Shown piece after piece: positions 33,276 to 41,972 of a DNA stretch of 64,000 nucleotides. Position numbers and translations under genes: made by a program. Numbering within the stretch: position 1 is the stretch's first letter; the number at the start of each line of letters is the position of its first letter. The notes under the pieces are model-generated. The model was not told the origin of the DNA, made no database searches, and saw only the letters and a program-made list of their open reading frames with translations. Source of the DNA: Streptomyces adelaidensis. GTDB taxonomy: Bacteria; Actinomycetota; Actinomycetes; Streptomycetales; Streptomycetaceae. The stretch spans positions 1 to 64,000 of the forward strand of contig NZ_JAEMUX010000007.1 of NCBI RefSeq assembly GCF_016598475.1. The letters are read 5' to 3'.

Positions 33276-35165
33276 ATGTCGAATGTGGCGGACATGTCAA
33301 GATTGCGCATACGTCTGCTCGGTGTCCTGGTACTCGTCACCGGCTTCCTGACCACGGCGGGCCCCATCCAGCCCGCCTCCGCTCTCACTGATGAACTCTG
33401 GTTCGACTCGCAGGCCGCGGCCACCCTCACGGTCGACGGCGGCCGCTTCAAGGACGGCCTCGGCCGCGAGGTCGTCCTGCGCGGCTACAACGTCTCGGGT
33501 GAGACGAAACTCAAGGAGAACAACGGTCTGCCCTTCGCCTCGGTCGCCGACGCGAAGAAGTCGGCGACCGCGCTGAGGGCACTCGGCGGCGGCAACTCCG
33601 TCCGCTTCCTGCTCTCCTGGGCGTACGCGGAACCGGTGCGCGGGCAGGTGAACAACGCCTACCTCGCGGCGGCCACCGCGCAGATGGGTGCCTTCCTCGA
33701 CGCGGGCATCCGCGTCTACCCGGACTTCCACCAGGACCTCTACTCCCGGTGGCTGTTCGACTCGGACAGCTGGTACACCGGCGACGGCGCCCCCAAATGG
33801 GCCGTCGACCTCGGCGACTACCCTGACGAGTACTGCGGGATCTGCCCGTTCTGGGGCCAGAACATCACCTCCAACGCGGCGGTGACGGAGGCGACGTACG
33901 ACTTCTGGCACAACACCTACGGGCTCCAGGACTCCTTCCTGGACACCGCGCAGAAGACGATGACGTACGTGAAGGCCAACCTCACGACCGCCCAGTTCCA
34001 GGGCGTCGTCGGCTTCGACCCGTGGAACGAGCCGCACCCGGGGACTCTCGACTCGGGCCAGACCAGCAGGGCGTGGGAGAAGGACGTCATGTGGCCCTTC
34101 TACGTCAAGTTCCGCGCCCGCATGGACGCGGCGGGCTGGCAGTCGAAGCCGGCCTTCGTCGAGCCGAACCTCTTCTGGAACGCCAACCTCGACTTCCAGA
34201 AACAGGAGGGCGGACTCCTCGACGCGGGCACGATCGGACCGCGCTACGTCTTCAACACCCACTTCTACGACCAGAAGGCGATCTCCGGCGTCTTCATGTG
34301 GGGCAAGGCGGAGGACGGCCAGTACGTGACCGACTTCGGGACCGTGCGTGACCGGGCCGCCGCAGGCGGTACGACGGCGATCGTCAGCGAGTTCGGACAC
34401 CCCCTCGTCGGCTCGGTGTCCGACAAGGCGCCCACGGTCTACAAGGCCATGTACCAGGCGCTCGACTCCCGGGTGAAGGGCGCGAACTGGTGGGCCGACC
34501 CGGCCTCCTCCGGCCCTATCCTCTCCGGCTCCCAGTGGCAGTGGGACATCTACAACGGCCGCCACAACGAGCTGATGAACGACAACCCCGACGAGGTCAA
34601 GGTCGAGGGGGACGCCTGGAACGACGAGGACCTCTCCGCCGTACGCCTCGACGACTCCGGTACGGCCGTGCTCCGGCAGGACGCCCGGATGCTCGACCGG
34701 ATCTACCCGAGCGCCACGGCGGGCAGCGCGGTCGCCTTCACCTATGAGGACCGCTCGCGCGACGGTTCCACGACGCTGACGTGGAACCCGGTGCCCAGTT
34801 CGTTGCCGAACGTCTCCTCGCTCGTCGGTTCGGGTCAGTACTCCTTGCTGGTCTGGCGCTCGGACGGCAGCTCCGAACCGACCGAGCTGCACCTCCCGGC
34901 GTCCTTCCCCACCGCGTCCACCACGGTGGTGTCCGACCTCGGGGTGACGGCCGCGCCGCCGGCCTACACCACCTCGACGCCCATCGCCGCCGCCAAGGAA
35001 CCGGGCGGCACCGGCAGCCGCCGACTGCTCCTCACCGCCGCCGACTCGGGCAAGCTGCACTACGCCCTGGTCACCAACGGCGCGACAGCCCCGTCCGCCA
35101 CGCAGTTGAGCGCGGCACGGACGGAGCTGTCGGGGTGGCTGGCGTCGGAGTTCAGCCAGTCCTGA
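33276..35165 (+). CDS. Secreted GH5 glycosidase, endoglycoceramidase-like
   Basis: A 629-aa exported glycoside hydrolase of clan A. The signal peptide core is LGVLVLVTGFLTTAGPI, ending QPASA. The TIM-barrel has VYPDFHQDLYSRWL, acid/base Glu252 in FDPWNEPHPG and nucleophile Glu372 in AIVSEFGHP. A C-terminal beta domain (about 460-629) follows. The DFHQD motif and overall length fit endoglycoceramidases, which release intact glycan from glycosphingolipids, rather than cellulases. ATG at 33276 was chosen (GGACGG 8 nt upstream); ATG at 33294 is also possible. Three bases separate its stop from that of the converging beta-propeller gene. Confidence 0.87.
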   Translation: MSNVADMSRLRIRLLGVLVLVTGFLTTAGPIQPASALTDELWFDSQAAATLTVDGGRFKDGLGREVVLRGYNVSGETKLKENNGLPFASVADAKKSATALRALGGGNSVRFLLSWAYAEPVRGQVNNAYLAAATAQMGAFLDAGIRVYPDFHQDLYSRWLFDSDSWYTGDGAPKWAVDLGDYPDEYCGICPFWGQNITSNAAVTEATYDFWHNTYGLQDSFLDTAQKTMTYVKANLTTAQFQGVVGFDPWNEPHPGTLDSGQTSRAWEKDVMWPFYVKFRARMDAAGWQSKPAFVEPNLFWNANLDFQKQEGGLLDAGTIGPRYVFNTHFYDQKAISGVFMWGKAEDGQYVTDFGTVRDRAAAGGTTAIVSEFGHPLVGSVSDKAPTVYKAMYQALDSRVKGANWWADPASSGPILSGSQWQWDIYNGRHNELMNDNPDEVKVEGDAWNDEDLSAVRLDDSGTAVLRQDARMLDRIYPSATAGSAVAFTYEDRSRDGSTTLTWNPVPSSLPNVSSLVGSGQYSLLVWRSDGSSEPTELHLPASFPTASTTVVSDLGVTAAPPAYTTSTPIAAAKEPGGTGSRRLLLTAADSGKLHYALVTNGATAPSATQLSAARTELSGWLASEFSQS

Positions 35166-35168
35166 AGG

Positions 35169-36431
35169 TCAGTTGGAAGGTCCGGTCCAGTCGGCGGGCA
35201 CATGAGCCAGGCGCACGCGCTGCGGGTGGTCGCCGACTGCGACGGACACGGTCTTGCGGCCGGTGGCGAAGTCGATCGCCGTGACCTGGTCGGCGCCGCT
35301 CTCGGAGACCACACAGGACTTGCCGTCACCGCTGACGGTCGCCCAGTACGGCTTGGAGACGGGGACGAGCGGGCCCTCCTGGAGGGTCGCACGGTCCACG
35401 ACGGTCGCGTAGTCGTCCATCGTGCCCGCGACACACAGCTTGGTGCCGTCCGGCTTCATCGAGATGCCGTGGTGGCGCGAGTCGTTGACGAACGTGGTCC
35501 GGTCGTCGCTGGTCGCCGAATTCTTCGGCAGGGTCTTCGTACGCGTGATCTTGTCGGTGGCGATGTCGTACTCGAAGAAGCCGTTGAAGAACGACACCTG
35601 GAAGTACAGCTTCGTCTCGTCCGGGGAGAACGCGGCGGGGCGGACCGCGTCGGAGTAGTCGCTCAGCCCGATCGCGTCGAGCCGCGCCCGCATGTCGATC
35701 ACCTTGACCTGCTGGAAGGTGCTCGCGTCGATGACCGTGATCTTCCGGTCGCCCTTCGTCCAGTCCAGCCAGGGCGCGTCGGTCGCGGTGTTCACATCGC
35801 CGATCGCCATGTTCCAGATGTACTTGCCGTCACTGGTGAAGACGTTCTCGTGCGGCTTGTCACCGGTGGCGAACGAACCGAGCTGCCGGCCGGTGACGAT
35901 GTCCAGCACATGCACCGTGTTCGACGTCGAGGCCGAGACCGCGACGCGCTTGCCGTCGGGGGAGACCGCCATGTGGTCGGAGCGGTAACCGGACACGGGG
36001 AAACGCCAGTTGATGGCGCCGGTGGTCAGATTGATGGAGACCACGTCGGCGAAGCTCGGGCGGGAGACCACCATCGACGAGCCGTCCGGCGTGGCGTACA
36101 TGTCGTCCACGAACTGGTCGTGGCCCTCGCCCACGCTGTTGCGGATCGTCATGAAGGCGATCCATCTGATCGGATCGGCGTTGATCTCCGCCATCCGCTC
36201 GTCCTTGTCCGGGATGACGTTGACCCGGCCGATCTTCGCGAAGTCACCGGAGGACTTGATGACGTCCGCCGTGCCCTCCCAGTTGTTGCCCACGAACATC
36301 ACCTCCCGCAGATCGGCCGCGGCCGAGGCGGGAGTGGCGGTCACGGCGGCGGAGGCGGTCAGGGCGAGAACGGCGGCGACGGCACCGAGGTGCCGGGTCC
36401 TGCGACGGCGGGGGCTGGAGGTGGCAGACAT
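35169..36431 (-). CDS. Secreted YncE/YVTN-type beta-propeller protein
   Basis: A 420-aa protein: signal peptide with an Arg-rich start (SSPRRRRTRHLG) and cleavage after ATPASAA, then repeated WD40-like blades (DDMYATPDGSSMVVSRP, SDHMAVSPDGKRVAVSAS, FSPDETKLYFQVS, ISMKPDGTKLCVAG, ATVSGDGKSCVVSE). Such propellers are secreted binding or lactonase-like proteins; no active site is recognisable. ATG has AGAGGAACC upstream. The palindrome CTTACTGGAAAGTAAG lies about 97 bp upstream. Confidence 0.82.
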   Translation of the reverse strand: MSATSSPRRRRTRHLGAVAAVLALTASAAVTATPASAAADLREVMFVGNNWEGTADVIKSSGDFAKIGRVNVIPDKDERMAEINADPIRWIAFMTIRNSVGEGHDQFVDDMYATPDGSSMVVSRPSFADVVSINLTTGAINWRFPVSGYRSDHMAVSPDGKRVAVSASTSNTVHVLDIVTGRQLGSFATGDKPHENVFTSDGKYIWNMAIGDVNTATDAPWLDWTKGDRKITVIDASTFQQVKVIDMRARLDAIGLSDYSDAVRPAAFSPDETKLYFQVSFFNGFFEYDIATDKITRTKTLPKNSATSDDRTTFVNDSRHHGISMKPDGTKLCVAGTMDDYATVVDRATLQEGPLVPVSKPYWATVSGDGKSCVVSESGADQVTAIDFATGRKTVSVAVGDHPQRVRLAHVPADWTGPSN

Positions 36432-36527
36432 GGTCGGTTCCTCTTGTTGGCTGAAGCATGACAAGGCGGCTCGGGGAAGCGAGGGAGGAGAGGGGCGGGA
36501 CTCCGAACAGGTCTGGTTCAGAGTTGA

Positions 36528-36543
36528 CTTACTGGAAAGTAAG
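36528..36543 (-). promoter_or_regulatory. Palindromic operator candidate
   Basis: CTTACTGGAAAGTAAG has 5-bp arms around six bases, in an AT-richer patch about 97 bp upstream of the beta-propeller gene. TTACT...AGTAA palindromes are common sites for TetR/HxlR-class repressors. No regulator is encoded nearby. Confidence 0.4.
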
Positions 36544-36613
36544 GAACGGTCGCACCTCACCACAAGACCAGGGACACGACAAAATCATCAGACGACCGAA
36601 TCGCGGGTCCGCC

Positions 36614-37858
36614 TCAGCCCGCCAAGCGGTCCAAGGCGTCACGGACCGGCCCCACCCCGTCCTCCGTCCGCACCTCCTCGGCCAGGGCCCGGGCGCGACG
36701 CCCGTACGACGGATCGCCGGTCGCCCGCCGCAGCGCGGCCGTCAGACCGGCGGCCGTGAACCCCCGCAGCGGTACGGCGCCGGGCGACACCCCGAGGGCG
36801 ACGAGCCGCGCGGCCCAGAAACCCTCGTCGAACTGGACCGGCACGGGCATGGCCGGAACCCCGGCCCGCAGGCCCGCCGCCGTGGTGCCCGCACCCGCGT
36901 GGTGGACGACCGCCGCCGTCCTGGGAAAGAGCAGGGAGTGCGGTACCTCGCCCACCGTGAACATGTCGTCGCCCTCGCCGCGCAGCCCGCCCCAACCCCG
37001 CTGGATCACCCCGCGCAGCCCGGCCGCCCGCAGAGCCCGTACGACCTCGGAGCTCATCCGCTCGGGATCGGGCACGGTCGCGCTGCCCAGACCCACGAAC
37101 ACCGGCGGCGGCCCGGCGTCGAGAAAGTCCAGCAGCGGGCCGGACAGCCGGTCCTCGCGGTCGTACGGCCACCAGTAGCCGGTGACGTCCAGCCCGGCCC
37201 GCCAGTCGCCGGGGCGGGGGACCACCCGGGGGCTGAAACCGTGGAACACCGGCCAGCCCAGCCGCTCCCGGGTCCGGTGCGCGGCCACCCGGCCGGTGCG
37301 CGGCAGCCCGTACTCGGCGCGCAGCCTCCGCACCTCCTCGGTGAAGATCCACTCGACGGAGAGGTTCACCGCGTGTCCCGCCGCCCGGTTGACGACCGGG
37401 CCCCACGAGCGGACGCCGGTCATCGGCGGCGCGAACTCCCTGGTGGGAGCCAGCGGTTGGAGGTTCACACCCAGACTCGGGATCGACAGCCCCTGGGCGA
37501 CGGTGTGCCCGAGCGGCGCGAGCGTCCCCGCCAGCAGCAGCACGTCACTGGCGCGGGCGGCGGCCACCAGGTCGTCGGCCATCCGCCCCACCAGACTCCG
37601 GGCCATCTCCACCGCCCGGTACAGCTTCCCGGCCCCGGTGGCACTGCGGTGCAGCCCCCGCCCGCGCTCCGACTCCAGCTCGGCCCGAGGATCCACCGGC
37701 AGGGCGTGGAAGCCGACCCCCGACCCCGACACCAGCGCCTCGAAGCGGGCATGCGTCACCAGCGTGACCTCGTGCCCGGCCCGCACCAGCCCGTGTCCCA
37801 GCCCGGTGTACGGCGCCACATCGCCCCGGGAACCCGCCGTCATGATCGCTACGCGCAC
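36614..37858 (-). CDS. UGT-type (GT1) glycosyltransferase
   Basis: A 414-aa GT-B fold glycosyltransferase of the antibiotic/macrolide or sterol type. N-terminal acceptor domain starting RVAIMTAGSRGDVAPYTGLGHGL; C-terminal donor domain with FVGLGSATVPDP and the signature HHAGAGTTAAGLRAGVPAMPVPVQFDEGFWA. It would transfer a sugar from an NDP-sugar to a lipophilic acceptor. Start GTG at 37858 by alignment with the family N-terminus; the 390-residue in-frame extension is antisense noise. No sugar-biosynthesis genes are nearby. Confidence 0.85.
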   Translation of the reverse strand: MRVAIMTAGSRGDVAPYTGLGHGLVRAGHEVTLVTHARFEALVSGSGVGFHALPVDPRAELESERGRGLHRSATGAGKLYRAVEMARSLVGRMADDLVAAARASDVLLLAGTLAPLGHTVAQGLSIPSLGVNLQPLAPTREFAPPMTGVRSWGPVVNRAAGHAVNLSVEWIFTEEVRRLRAEYGLPRTGRVAAHRTRERLGWPVFHGFSPRVVPRPGDWRAGLDVTGYWWPYDREDRLSGPLLDFLDAGPPPVFVGLGSATVPDPERMSSEVVRALRAAGLRGVIQRGWGGLRGEGDDMFTVGEVPHSLLFPRTAAVVHHAGAGTTAAGLRAGVPAMPVPVQFDEGFWAARLVALGVSPGAVPLRGFTAAGLTAALRRATGDPSYGRRARALAEEVRTEDGVGPVRDALDRLAG

Positions 37859-38030
37859 GTCCGTCAGTATGGCGGCGCGGCCACGCCCTGACGGGCAGAC
37901 CGGACCAGGATGACCCGAAAGCGCCCCTGCCCGAGAACCCCTGAGCGGTTTTCTACGGGGGCGGTACTGCTCACAGTGGATGTCACCGTGGTCCGCAGGG
38001 TGATCGGTCGATACGACGGGGGAGTCGACG

Positions 38031-39266
38031 GTGACGAACACGCGGGGCGAGATTCTGCAGGGGCTGGCCCGGAACGAGGGTGCGAGCAGTGCTGTGTTGC
38101 TGCGCCTGCTGGCGTCCGAGGCCAAGGCGGCCTGGAGATTGCTGTTCATGCGGCGTGAACTGCCCGCCGACGTGCGTCGACGCGATGGTGACCCACCCCG
38201 AGTGGCGGATGCTTGGCGGGTTCGCCGAGAGCTGGGTGGTCGCGGCCGACCGGGTGCGGCTCGTGAACGATCCCGTACCCGAGGTGCGGGCGATCGTGGC
38301 CTACGGCCCGCTGCTGTACCGCACGACGGTCGAGCCGCTGCTCGACGAGGCGTACGCGCGACTGCTGGCCGACCCGGACGCGTCGGTACGCGAGTCGGCG
38401 GCGGAGTACTCCATCGTTCCGCACCGGATCCTGGTCGAGTACGCCGATCACGCCGACGTCGGCGTCCGCAGGCAGGTCTGCCGGCCTGGGAGGAACTCGC
38501 CCCGCATGTCCGTGACGAGCTGCTCGCCGACCCCGATGCCTCCGTGCGGCGGGCCGCCGCCCTGTGGGCCTGCCGGAGCGACGCGGCCCGTAGCGACGAA
38601 CTCCTCGCCGTCGTCAAGGACTTCGAGTGCCACACCGTCCTGAAGCACGGCCGGTTGGCCCGCGCGACGACCGCACGCCTGGTGGGCCTGGAGGACGAGT
38701 ACGAGCGGCAGCTGCTCGCGCAGAACCCGTCACTACCGCCCGACCTGGTGGAACGGCTCGCCTCGGACCCGGAACACGACGTGCGCCGACAGGTGTCGGC
38801 ACGGCCCGGACTGACCGAGGCACAGCGGGCGGCCATCGACCACCGGATCGACTCCAAGGACCGGCTGGGCACACTCGACTGGTTCCTCGACCTCACCGGC
38901 GACTCCGCCGCCCTGCGCGCCTGTGCGACCTCCGCCCACCCGTGGCTGCGTCGGAGCGCGGCCCGCCACCCGGCGCTGCCGGCCGACCTCGTCGGACTGC
39001 TGGCCGGTGACGAGGACTTCGCGGTCCGCCTGCTCATCTGCGAGTCCCATCCCGGCGTCCCGCCCGAGGCGCTGCTGCGGATGGTCCTGGAATGGGACGG
39101 TTATTCGAGCTACAACAGGCTGCGCATGCCGCAGTTCCCGAGGAAGGGCCTCGCCCGCTACGCGGACCGTCCCGACGTGCTCCGGCGTCGGCTCGCCGTC
39201 CACGACCCCGACGCGTCGCCCGAGTTGATCGACCGTCTCAGCCGTGACGAACACGTGTGGGTTTAA
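38031..39266 (+). pseudogene. HEAT/LRV-like repeat protein with two frameshifts and a truncated end
   Basis: Repeats of the form DPDASVRESAA, DPDASVRRAAALWA, DPEHDVRRQVSARPG and HPWLRRSAARHPALP point to a helical HEAT or leucine-rich-variant scaffold. Residues encoded at about 38176-38483 are in a different frame from the flanks: an extra base near 38175 moves the frame and a missing base near 38484 restores it. The family sequence is intact only if both are repaired. The frame then ends at 39266 after SRDEHVWV, where TnpB-like sequence begins, so the 3' end is lost. Function unknown; probably inactive. Confidence 0.7.
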
Positions 39267-39836
39267 GAACCGCCAGAAAGCCCGCCTGAAGGTGGCCCGC
39301 GCGCACGCGCAGGTCGCCGACGCGCGCCGCGAGTTCCACCACCAGCTCTCCACCAGGCTGATCCGCGAGAATCAAGCGGTCGCCGTGGAGGACCTGGCGG
39401 TCAGGGGCCTGGCGCGCACCAGACTGGCCAAGAGCATCCACGACGCGGGCTGGTCGAAGTTCGTGAACATGCTGACCTACAAGGCCGCCCGGTACGGACG
39501 CACCTTCGTCAGGATCGGACGGTTCGAGCCCACCAGCCAGGTCTGCTCCACCTGCGGTGCGAACAGCGGGCCCAAACCCCTCGACGTACGTGAGTGGACC
39601 TGCACCGACTGCGGGAGTGTCCACGACCGGGACCACAACGCCGCGATCAACGTCAGACAGGTCGCCGGACTGGCGGTTACAGCCTGTGGAGCGCAGGTAG
39701 GACCAGAACCCGTTCTGGCACAGCGCCGTGAAGCAGGAAGCCATGGAAGCCCGCCCGATGCCCGTGCCGCGTAGCGGCACAGGCATCCAGCGGGCAGGCC
39801 AGAATCCTCGGACTTCAACCCGAGGAGCAAGTCAAT
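39262..39836 (+). mobile_element. Truncated TnpB (IS200/IS605- or IS607-type) with right end
   Basis: Residues from FKNRQKARLKVARAHAQ to the stop at 39774 are the C-terminal about 170 residues of a TnpB nuclease: RuvC-II Glu in AVEDLAVRGL, zinc ribbon CSTCG...CTDCG and RuvC-III Asp in DRDHNAAINV. The N-terminal half with the first RuvC Asp and the left end are gone. The junction lies at about 39262, inside the HEAT-like gene. Downstream, CCTCGGACTTCAACCCGAGG (stem 6 bp) and GAGCAAGTCAAT resemble the subterminal hairpin and right end of IS605-group elements. It cannot be active; a remnant. Confidence 0.85.
39690..39836 (+). ncRNA. Possible omega-RNA remnant of the TnpB element
   Basis: In IS200/IS605 elements the guide RNA of TnpB is made from the 3' end of tnpB through the right end, with the guide lying just past the element. 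Here the right-end hairpin (CCTCGG at about 39807-39812, CCGAGG at about 39819-39824) is preserved. The guide position would then read into the SnoaL-like gene 3' end. Inferred only from element architecture; limits are approximate and expression is unknown. Confidence 0.3.
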
Positions 39837-40197
39837 CGTCCCAGGCCTGCACCATGGTGTGGTCGACGATCTTGCCGTCGCGCAGGGACATCATCGAACT
39901 CGCCAGGACCCGCACCCCGTCGGGGTACTCGCAGGACTCGGTGACGGCGACCTGGTCGCCCTGGACGACGCACTGCTCCACCTTGTGGGTCATGTCCCGG
40001 CCGCAGACCTCCTCCAGCATCTCGGCGATCTCGCCCCGGCCGTGCAGGACCTTGGGATGGCTGGGCTGGGTGTTGCGGTCCACGACGCGCATCTCGGCGT
40101 CGTCCGCGTAGAGCGACAGCAGTGTCGCCGCGTTCGCTTGTTCCGTGCCCCGGCGCAGCGCTTCGGTGTCGAAGGCGGGGCTGGTCGCGGTACCCAT
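39832..40197 (-). CDS. SnoaL-like/NTF2-fold protein
   Basis: A 121-aa cone-fold protein of the SnoaL/ketosteroid-isomerase-like superfamily (LLSLYADDAEMRVVDRN, VLHGRGEIAEMLEEV, VAVTESCEYPDGVRVLASSMMSLRDGKIVDHTMVQAW). Members are small hydrolases, cyclases or binding proteins; no catalytic Asp/His dyad is certain. An excellent ribosome site AAGGAGG precedes the ATG. The stop codon TGA (complement of 39832-39834) lies within the right end of the TnpB remnant, so the original C-terminus may have been replaced. Confidence 0.82.
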   Translation of the reverse strand: MGTATSPAFDTEALRRGTEQANAATLLSLYADDAEMRVVDRNTQPSHPKVLHGRGEIAEMLEEVCGRDMTHKVEQCVVQGDQVAVTESCEYPDGVRVLASSMMSLRDGKIVDHTMVQAWDD

Positions 40198-40414
40198 GGG
40201 TGACCTCCTTGGAAGCCCGTGGGCCCGGCGGGGGCGCAGGGCCGCGAAAGGCCTCTCCTCCGAGGCTCCTCCGCCGCGCGGGACCGGGCAAGCGCAGCCG
40301 GGAACGTGCGCATGATCTCAACTCGACGTATCGCCGCCGCACCCCGTCGCGCGGACACCGCGGCGGGGCTCTTGACATTGCCGGGGCCTGGGCAGAGCAT
40401 CACGGAAAGGTAAC

Positions 40415-40460
40415 GTGAATTGAATTTCACATCACGAACGCGCCGGAGCGATCATGCTCC
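40415..40460 (+). promoter_or_regulatory. Two palindromes upstream of the aldehyde dehydrogenase gene
   Basis: The 305-bp gap 40198-40502 has no gene. It holds GTGAATTGAATTTCAC (40415-40430, 5-bp arms) in a local AT-rich patch and GGAGCGATCATGCTCC (40445-40460, 5-bp arms). Both lie within 90 bp of the dehydrogenase start and could be regulator sites. No regulator gene is adjacent. Confidence 0.4.
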
Positions 40461-40502
40461 ATCACGTACCGTCGTCGCTACGTACCCCGAGGAAAGCGCC
40501 CC

Positions 40503-41963
40503 ATGGCCATAACCCGTGACCTGTTGATCGGCGGCAAGGACGTGCCCGCCACGTCCGGCCGCACCACCGAAGACCTCGACCCCTACACAGGGGACGTGTA
40601 CGCGACCGTCGCCGCGGCCGGGCCGGAGGACGTCCGGCGAGCCGTCGACGCCGCCGACGCCGCGTTCGAGGAGTGGGCCGCGCTGGCGCCGTTCGCCCGG
40701 CGCGCGATCTTCTTCAAGGCCGCCGATCTGCTGGAGGGCCGGGGCGACCAGGTCGCCGACATCATGGCCCGGGAGGCGGGCGGCACCCGGCCGTGGGCGT
40801 ACTTCAACGTGGCGCTGGCGGCGAACATCCTGCGCGAGGCCGCGGCCGCGATCACCGCGCCGCGCGGTGAGGTCCTCAGCAGCCAGAAGGAGGGCGCGCT
40901 CGGCCTCGCGGTGCGCGAACCCCTGGGCGTGGTCGCCGCGTTCGCGCCGTGGAACGCGCCCGTCATCCTCGGCGTACGGGCGGTCGCGGCACCGCTGGCC
41001 GCCGGCAACACCGTCGTCGTCAAGCCCAGCGAGGACGCGCCGATCGCCTGCGGGCTGCTGGTCGCCGATGTGTTCCGGGAGGCCGGGCTGCCCGACGGCG
41101 TGCTCAACGTGGTCACCAACGCCCCCGAGGACGCGGCGGAGATCGCCGAGGCGCTGATCTCCGACGAGCGGGTGCGCGCGGTGAACTTCACCGGCTCCAC
41201 CGGCGTCGGCCGGATCATCGGCGAGCACGCGGCCCGCCATCTCAAGCCCGCCGTACTGGAGTTGGGCGGCAAGAACTCGGTGATCGTGCTCGCCGACGCC
41301 GACGTGGACTACGCCGTGGACGCCGTCACCTTCAGCGTCTTCATGAACGCCGGGCAGATCTGCATGTCCGGCGACCGGATCCTCGTCCACGAGTCGCTGG
41401 CCGAGGAGTTCGCGCAGAAGTTCACCGCCAAGGTCGCCACCCTCCAGGCCGGTGACCCGGGCCATCCGCACACGGTGGTCGGGCCGCTGGTCAGCGCCGA
41501 CGCCGCCCGACGGATCGCGGCGCTGGTGAAGGACGCGGTCGCCAAGGGCGCCACCGTGCTCACCGGCGGTGGACAGCCGGAGGGCGCGGTGCACCCGGCG
41601 ACCGTGCTCACGGACGTCCCCAAGGACGCCGACCTCTACTACCAGGAGTCCTTCGGCCCGCTCTGCGTCCTGCAGACGTTCGCCGCCGACGAGAGCGCCG
41701 TGGCCGTCGCCAACGACACCGCCAACGGCCTGAGCTGCGGCATCATCACCGAGAACGCCACACACGGACTGGCCGTCGCCCGCCGCGTCCGCACCGGCAT
41801 CGTGCACATCAACGACCAGTCCGTGGCCGACGAACCGCAGGCCCCCTTCGGCGGCGTGAAGGCCTCCGGCTACGGGCGCTTCGGCGGCCGCTGGGGCATC
41901 GAGGCGTTCTCCAACACCCGCTGGGTGACCATCGCCACCCAGCAGGCGCACTACCCCTTCTGA
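40503..41963 (+). CDS. NAD(P)-dependent aldehyde dehydrogenase (vanillin/salicylaldehyde-type)
   Basis: A 486-aa ALDH superfamily enzyme oxidising an aldehyde to the acid. Cofactor motif FTGSTGVGRIIG, catalytic Glu in LELGGKNSVIVL, catalytic Cys in FMNAGQICMSGDRI, and the C-terminal PFGGVKASGYGRFGG. The NAGQICM motif and length resemble aromatic aldehyde dehydrogenases. ATG with CGAGGAAAG upstream; two palindromes precede it (40415-40460). Convergent with the ABC exporter gene. The specific substrate is not determinable. Confidence 0.9.
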   Translation: MAITRDLLIGGKDVPATSGRTTEDLDPYTGDVYATVAAAGPEDVRRAVDAADAAFEEWAALAPFARRAIFFKAADLLEGRGDQVADIMAREAGGTRPWAYFNVALAANILREAAAAITAPRGEVLSSQKEGALGLAVREPLGVVAAFAPWNAPVILGVRAVAAPLAAGNTVVVKPSEDAPIACGLLVADVFREAGLPDGVLNVVTNAPEDAAEIAEALISDERVRAVNFTGSTGVGRIIGEHAARHLKPAVLELGGKNSVIVLADADVDYAVDAVTFSVFMNAGQICMSGDRILVHESLAEEFAQKFTAKVATLQAGDPGHPHTVVGPLVSADAARRIAALVKDAVAKGATVLTGGGQPEGAVHPATVLTDVPKDADLYYQESFGPLCVLQTFAADESAVAVANDTANGLSCGIITENATHGLAVARRVRTGIVHINDQSVADEPQAPFGGVKASGYGRFGGRWGIEAFSNTRWVTIATQQAHYPF

Positions 41964-41972
41964 CGCCTCCGG

